The notes below the pieces were generated by a model that searched no databases, had not been told where the DNA came from, and saw nothing but the letters and a program-made list of their open reading frames with translations. A stretch of DNA of 64,000 nucleotides, from contig JANXZM010000023.1 in assembly GCA_025355505.1 (NCBI GenBank), positions 55,186 through 119,185 on the forward strand, given 5' to 3'. Source of the stretch: Acidobacteriaceae bacterium. Its GTDB lineage: Bacteria > Acidobacteriota > Terriglobia > Terriglobales > Acidobacteriaceae. Both the position numbers and the translations under genes were made by a program. Positions 60,792 to 64,000 of this stretch are shown in pieces. Each line of letters opens with the position of its first letter. The first letter of the stretch is position 1.

Positions 60792-63311
60792 ATGAAGCCA
60801 GCTTCCCTTGCAGTAGCTCTGCTTTTGTTCTTCAGCTTCGCGGCAATCCCGCAGTCGAGCGGCCAGGCCAACAACCAACCTTCATCCTTGGCCAACTTCC
60901 CTTTTGAAAACAGCGTACCACTCAAAATTGTGCGGGAGACTGTTCCGTCAAAGCCCTTTACCGTGGTTGGCCCGCGAGGGGCAATTCTGGGGCAGCAAGA
61001 TGGATCCTTCGAGGCATGGATCTTCCCGTGGAAGATTTTCAGCAATCTGCGCATTAGCGCTGTAATGGAAAACTATCCCGTACCCATCGATGTGAACCAG
61101 CAGGCAGCTGCGATCGAGGTGCGGCCGGATCACACGACCATCACCTTCTCGCACGCGAATTTCACCCTGCGGGAAGTTGTATTTGCTCCACACAACGCGC
61201 CCGACGGGGCAGGTGTACTGGCCTTCTTTCAAATCGAGGCCGTGCGTCCGATGACGATTACTTTTCAATTCACTCCAGAGATGAAGCGCATGTGGCCGGC
61301 GTCGTCCGACGATTACACATCGGCGGGATGGGTGAAGGCGCCCGCCGGCGGCTTTTATACATTGCAGTTAAGTTTTCCCGATCATGCGGCAGCGGTCGAA
61401 ATGCCCGGAGCTGAACCCGGCATTCTGCCTCCCTACCAGGAGCGTGCAAAAACATATCCGGCGCAGTTTGTTCTGCATTTCGACCCCGCACGCGACGCTA
61501 ATAAGCTGTTTCCCTTGCTGCTGACGACGGCGGATACGGTTGCGGACTCAAGCAACGCGGCGCTCGCAGGAAGACTGGCTGGGCTCGGGCGAGTGTTCCA
61601 ATCGTTATATGAGGAAACCGGGACTTACTACAAGAATTTCTTGTCGGAGCATGTGACCATTGAAACACCCGACAAGCAATTCGACGACGAGTTTCAGTGG
61701 GCGGAGGTTTCGATCGATCAATTGAAAGTGCAGACCACCCCGTCTCACCAGGAGACCGCGTTGGTAGCCGGCATCGACGGCTCAGGCGATTCTGCGCGCC
61801 CAGGTTTTGGCTGGTACTTCGGCCGCGACTCGCTGTGGACGCTGTACGCGGTCAATGCTTACGGCGATTTTCAGTTGGCGCGCGACCAGTTGGAGTTTCT
61901 GATGCGGCGGCAGAGCGCCCAAGGTCAGATCATTCACGAATGGTCCCAAACAGCGGGAATTGTGGACTGGAAAAGGCTGCCCTATGAGTTTGCCTCATCC
62001 GACGCTACACCGCTCTTACTCATGGCAGCTAACGACTATCTTCAGATTAGTGGCGACGTGGCGTTTCTTAAGATGCACTGGGATTCGCTGGTAAAAGCGT
62101 GGGAGTTCGAGCGCTCCCATGACTCCGACGGCGACGGCATTTACGAGAACAGCGCGGGATCGGGGTGGGTGGAATCATGGCCTCCTGGGATGCCGCATCA
62201 GGAGATCTATCTGGCAGCCCTGGACCAGCAAGCGAGCACAGCATTCGCAAAGATGGCAAAGGCTACAGGAAATTCGCAACTGGCCGAAGATGCCAAGAAG
62301 CGCGCAGCGCATATCGCACAGCAACTGGAAAAAGAGTACTTCCTGCCCGACACGAATTTTTACGCGTTCAGCCGAAATGCCGACGGAACTCTGGATACGA
62401 GTCCTACGATCTATCCTGCGGTAGCGGCCTGGGATGGAACCTTCAATCTGTCGCGCTCCGGCGGAATGCTAAACCGCTGGGCGTCGCAGGAATTCTCCAC
62501 CGATTGGGGTACGCGTGATTTGAGTCCCAGTGTGAGCTTCTACGATCCGATCAGCTATCACCAGGGGAGCGTGTGGCCGCTATTCACGGGGTGGGTTTCG
62601 CTTTCCGAGTATCGCAACGGTCGCAGTCTGGCCGGCTACGCTCACCTCATGCAGAATGCCGACCTTACTTGGGCCCAGAACTTGGGCGCGGTGACAGAGT
62701 TGCTCTCCGGCGAGTTCTTTCGATGGTTGGGCCGCAGCACCTCGCATCAGTTATGGTCTTCGGCGATGGTGGTCACGCCCGCTGTGCGCGGCATGTTCGG
62801 TTTGGAATGGAACGCCCCCGAGAATACCCTCACGGTCACTCCAAATTTGCCTGCGCAGTGGAATGAGGCGAAGATTTTGAGAGTGCCCCTAGCCCAGTCG
62901 CGTGTTGGTGTCGAGATGCGGCGGAATGGATCGACACTTTCAGTGCGGCTAACCGGGGAGGGATCGAAGACGATTAAGCTGCGGTCACGCGCGGCTGGAG
63001 CGAGGATAGAGAACGGAGAGTTGCGGATCCCGCTGCCTGCCGCGGAAGTGGGTATTGCCCACGGCTTGCCCGAATCGGGAGCCATTACTTCGCAGATGAA
63101 GGTGCTTGATCAGCAAGAGTCTCCACACTCTTTGCGGCTGCGATTGTCGGCTCCCGCGAACAGCTATCAAACCCTGTTCCTTCGATTGAACGATCCGAAG
63201 ATTCACCTGCACACGGATGGATCAGAGGTGTCCGCCGATTCCGCTCAGCTCCGAATGCAGTTTCCGTCGGGCGCTGGATATGTCGAAAAAGTGGTAACCC
63301 TCTCGTGGTGA
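60792..63311 (+). CDS. Secreted (alpha/alpha)6-barrel glycoside hydrolase
   Basis: 839 residues with signal peptide LAVALLLFFSFAAIPQSSGQ. A beta-sandwich (about 40-270) is followed by an (alpha/alpha)6 barrel. GWYFGRDSLWTLYAVNAYGD, QIIHEWSQTAGIVDWK, DSDGDGIYENSAGSGWVESW and FSTDWGTRDLSPSV are the counterparts of motifs in the gene at 46171-48807. Amylo-alpha-1,6-glucosidase/GH63-like proteins share the FGRDS and SGWVES elements. The likely general acid is the Glu of IIHEW. The substrate is unknown; alpha-glucosidic or mannosidic linkages are plausible. Confidence 0.8.
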   Translation: MKPASLAVALLLFFSFAAIPQSSGQANNQPSSLANFPFENSVPLKIVRETVPSKPFTVVGPRGAILGQQDGSFEAWIFPWKIFSNLRISAVMENYPVPIDVNQQAAAIEVRPDHTTITFSHANFTLREVVFAPHNAPDGAGVLAFFQIEAVRPMTITFQFTPEMKRMWPASSDDYTSAGWVKAPAGGFYTLQLSFPDHAAAVEMPGAEPGILPPYQERAKTYPAQFVLHFDPARDANKLFPLLLTTADTVADSSNAALAGRLAGLGRVFQSLYEETGTYYKNFLSEHVTIETPDKQFDDEFQWAEVSIDQLKVQTTPSHQETALVAGIDGSGDSARPGFGWYFGRDSLWTLYAVNAYGDFQLARDQLEFLMRRQSAQGQIIHEWSQTAGIVDWKRLPYEFASSDATPLLLMAANDYLQISGDVAFLKMHWDSLVKAWEFERSHDSDGDGIYENSAGSGWVESWPPGMPHQEIYLAALDQQASTAFAKMAKATGNSQLAEDAKKRAAHIAQQLEKEYFLPDTNFYAFSRNADGTLDTSPTIYPAVAAWDGTFNLSRSGGMLNRWASQEFSTDWGTRDLSPSVSFYDPISYHQGSVWPLFTGWVSLSEYRNGRSLAGYAHLMQNADLTWAQNLGAVTELLSGEFFRWLGRSTSHQLWSSAMVVTPAVRGMFGLEWNAPENTLTVTPNLPAQWNEAKILRVPLAQSRVGVEMRRNGSTLSVRLTGEGSKTIKLRSRAAGARIENGELRIPLPAAEVGIAHGLPESGAITSQMKVLDQQESPHSLRLRLSAPANSYQTLFLRLNDPKIHLHTDGSEVSADSAQLRMQFPSGAGYVEKVVTLSW

Positions 63312-63353
63312 TGGCAAGATATATATCTGAATGCCCGGAAAGGACGACCCTCG

Positions 63354-63406
63354 GCGGCTAAAGCCGCTTTCGTGGCGGGTTTTAACGGCAGGGCTCAAGC
63401 CCTGCC
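63354..63406. repeat. GGCTAAAGCC-type composite palindromic repeat
   Basis: GCGGCT-AA-AGCCGC (63354-63367) and GGCAGGGCT-CA-AGCCCTGCC (63387-63406) sit side by side, followed by CTTCAAAACAGTGTTGAAG, a third hairpin. This composite (rGGCTAAAGCCg...GGGCTgAAGCCC...TTCAAAA) is a recognisable high-copy intergenic element of Acidobacteriota. Confidence 0.7.
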
Positions 63407-63454
63407 ACTTCAAAACAGTGTTGAAGCGATGCCCTGACACGAGACTTGAGTTTG

Positions 63455-63886
63455 TCAGGCGCCGGCGCGAACAGCTTTCTTGCCTGACTCGCGAGCGTCG
63501 ACGGTGAGTTCTTTCTCGATTGAAGAGAAGCGCTGAAAGACTTCGTGAAGGCGCAGCGCCATGTTGCGCATGGTATCGGCTTGCGCGAGCACGGTGGCGG
63601 GTAGTCCGGGCTCGAGCACGAGAAGTTCGGCGTTGCCGAGCACGGTGGTAAGAGCGTTGTTGACGTTGGTCCGCATCTCGACCATGTAGCGTCCGAGAGT
63701 AGCCTCAGCTTGGGCGGCGGCGCAAAGTTTCTCGGCTTCGCGGGCGCGAGACTCGGCCTGGCGGCGGCGGAGAATTTCGCGTCCGATGAGACCCGCCATC
63801 GCCGGCCAGATTCCGGGCTCGCGACGCAGCCCTAGAACAGCCCCGTGGATGTTGTAGAAACTGACGTGCCCCCAAATTCCGCACAC
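63455..63886 (-). CDS. Histidine-kinase-like dimerisation segment, probably 3' part of a frameshifted gene
   Basis: 143 residues in frame from GTG 63886. REPGIWPAMAGLIGREILRR leads to a helix, then ATLGRYMVEMRTNVNNALTT and VLGNAELLVLEPGL, the HisKA-like H-box region but with Asn where the phosphoacceptor His would be (MRTNVNNALT). A following helix (MRNMALRLHEVFQRFSSIEK) completes a four-helix dimer. There is no ATPase domain. Upstream, the frame closes at a TAG, while the end of the next reading frame (63891-64000) looks like the missing N-terminal linker. I suspect one gene broken by a single-base frameshift at about 63893-63900. Confidence 0.55.
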   Translation of the reverse strand: MCGIWGHVSFYNIHGAVLGLRREPGIWPAMAGLIGREILRRRQAESRAREAEKLCAAAQAEATLGRYMVEMRTNVNNALTTVLGNAELLVLEPGLPATVLAQADTMRNMALRLHEVFQRFSSIEKELTVDARESGKKAVRAGA

Positions 63887-63890
63887 TGGA

Positions 63891-64000
63891 TCATACGACG
63901 ACTCGCTCTTGTTTTGCTTCTAAAATAATCTCCGTAGCCGGAGCTGGGGGAATGTGGGAAACGCGTTCCTCAGCGTTTTCCAAGGCAGCTTCACCGCCGT
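63891..64000 (-). CDS. C-terminal end of an open frame running in from the right edge (partial)
   Basis: The minus strand encodes GGEAALENAEERVSHIPPAP, then ATEIILEAKQERVVV, and stops at 63891-63893 (TGA). If one base is removed at the GTCGTCGT run, it continues as ERVVYDPVCGIWGHVSF into the next gene, a natural strand-end/linker of a receiver-like domain. It is either the end of a separate short gene or the broken N-terminal portion of the same signalling protein. Confidence 0.45.
   Translation of the reverse strand, partial: GGEAALENAEERVSHIPPAPATEIILEAKQERVVV

Overview
The window looks like chromosomal DNA of an Acidobacteriota species (Terriglobia-like). Signals are the high GC content, SusD-less TonB-dependent receptors with an N-terminal carboxypeptidase-regulatory-like domain, an ASPIC/UnbV (CRTAC1-type) protein, Asp-box (BNR/sortilin-like) secreted proteins, phylum-typical small hypothetical proteins, frequent TTG/GTG starts and several families of short intergenic palindromes. 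The assignment is inference from gene content; there is no rRNA gene in the window.

Region 1 (1-32 kb) is mostly housekeeping. It starts with the 5' part of a secreted lipoprotein, a patatin-like lipase and a ParD/ParE-type module whose toxin looks decayed. Then come a homocysteine methyltransferase/MTHFR fusion, xseB, a degenerate receiver domain, an ispA-like prenyl synthase, smc (with a ~95-residue acidic insertion in its N-terminal ATPase lobe), purC, cvpA-like and fis-like genes, a TPR protein, an SDR, zinc-ribbon and YtxH/DUF948-like small proteins, a very large Asp-box protein, a MerR-type regulator and a hicBA pair with an in-frame nonsense codon in hicA. ribBA (with a divergent cyclohydrolase half), a DUF4126 membrane protein, a REC-like/tandem-PilZ protein preceded by a possible structured RNA, acs, a GNAT protein and an SH3/TPR secreted protein complete the block.

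Region 2 (31.4-63.3 kb) is a carbohydrate-utilisation island. It encodes a secreted GH13 amylase-family enzyme, an enolase-superfamily dehydratase, an SDR, a GH36-like alpha-galactosidase, a mutarotase-like protein, a pair of half-size EamA transporters, GH38 alpha-mannosidase, GH2 enzyme, GH127-like enzyme, GH37 trehalase and two related (alpha/alpha)6-barrel glycoside hydrolases. An ASPIC/UnbV protein, a TPR protein, a large TonB-dependent receptor and a divergent membrane-anchored winged-helix regulator go with them. Almost every enzyme has a Sec or Tat export signal, so the picture is of outer-membrane uptake plus periplasmic trimming of a mixed glycan (mannose, galactose, arabinose and glucose/trehalose linkages), with sugar acid/alcohol processing in the cytoplasm. 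The ends of this region carry a decayed zinc alcohol dehydrogenase fragment and, at the right edge, a signalling protein that appears frameshifted.

The points most worth checking are the island with its tethered regulator, the structured intergenic stretch before the PilZ gene, the SMC insertion, the divergent RibA domain and the broken toxin genes. I saw no tRNA, rRNA, CRISPR array, insertion sequence or phage gene.
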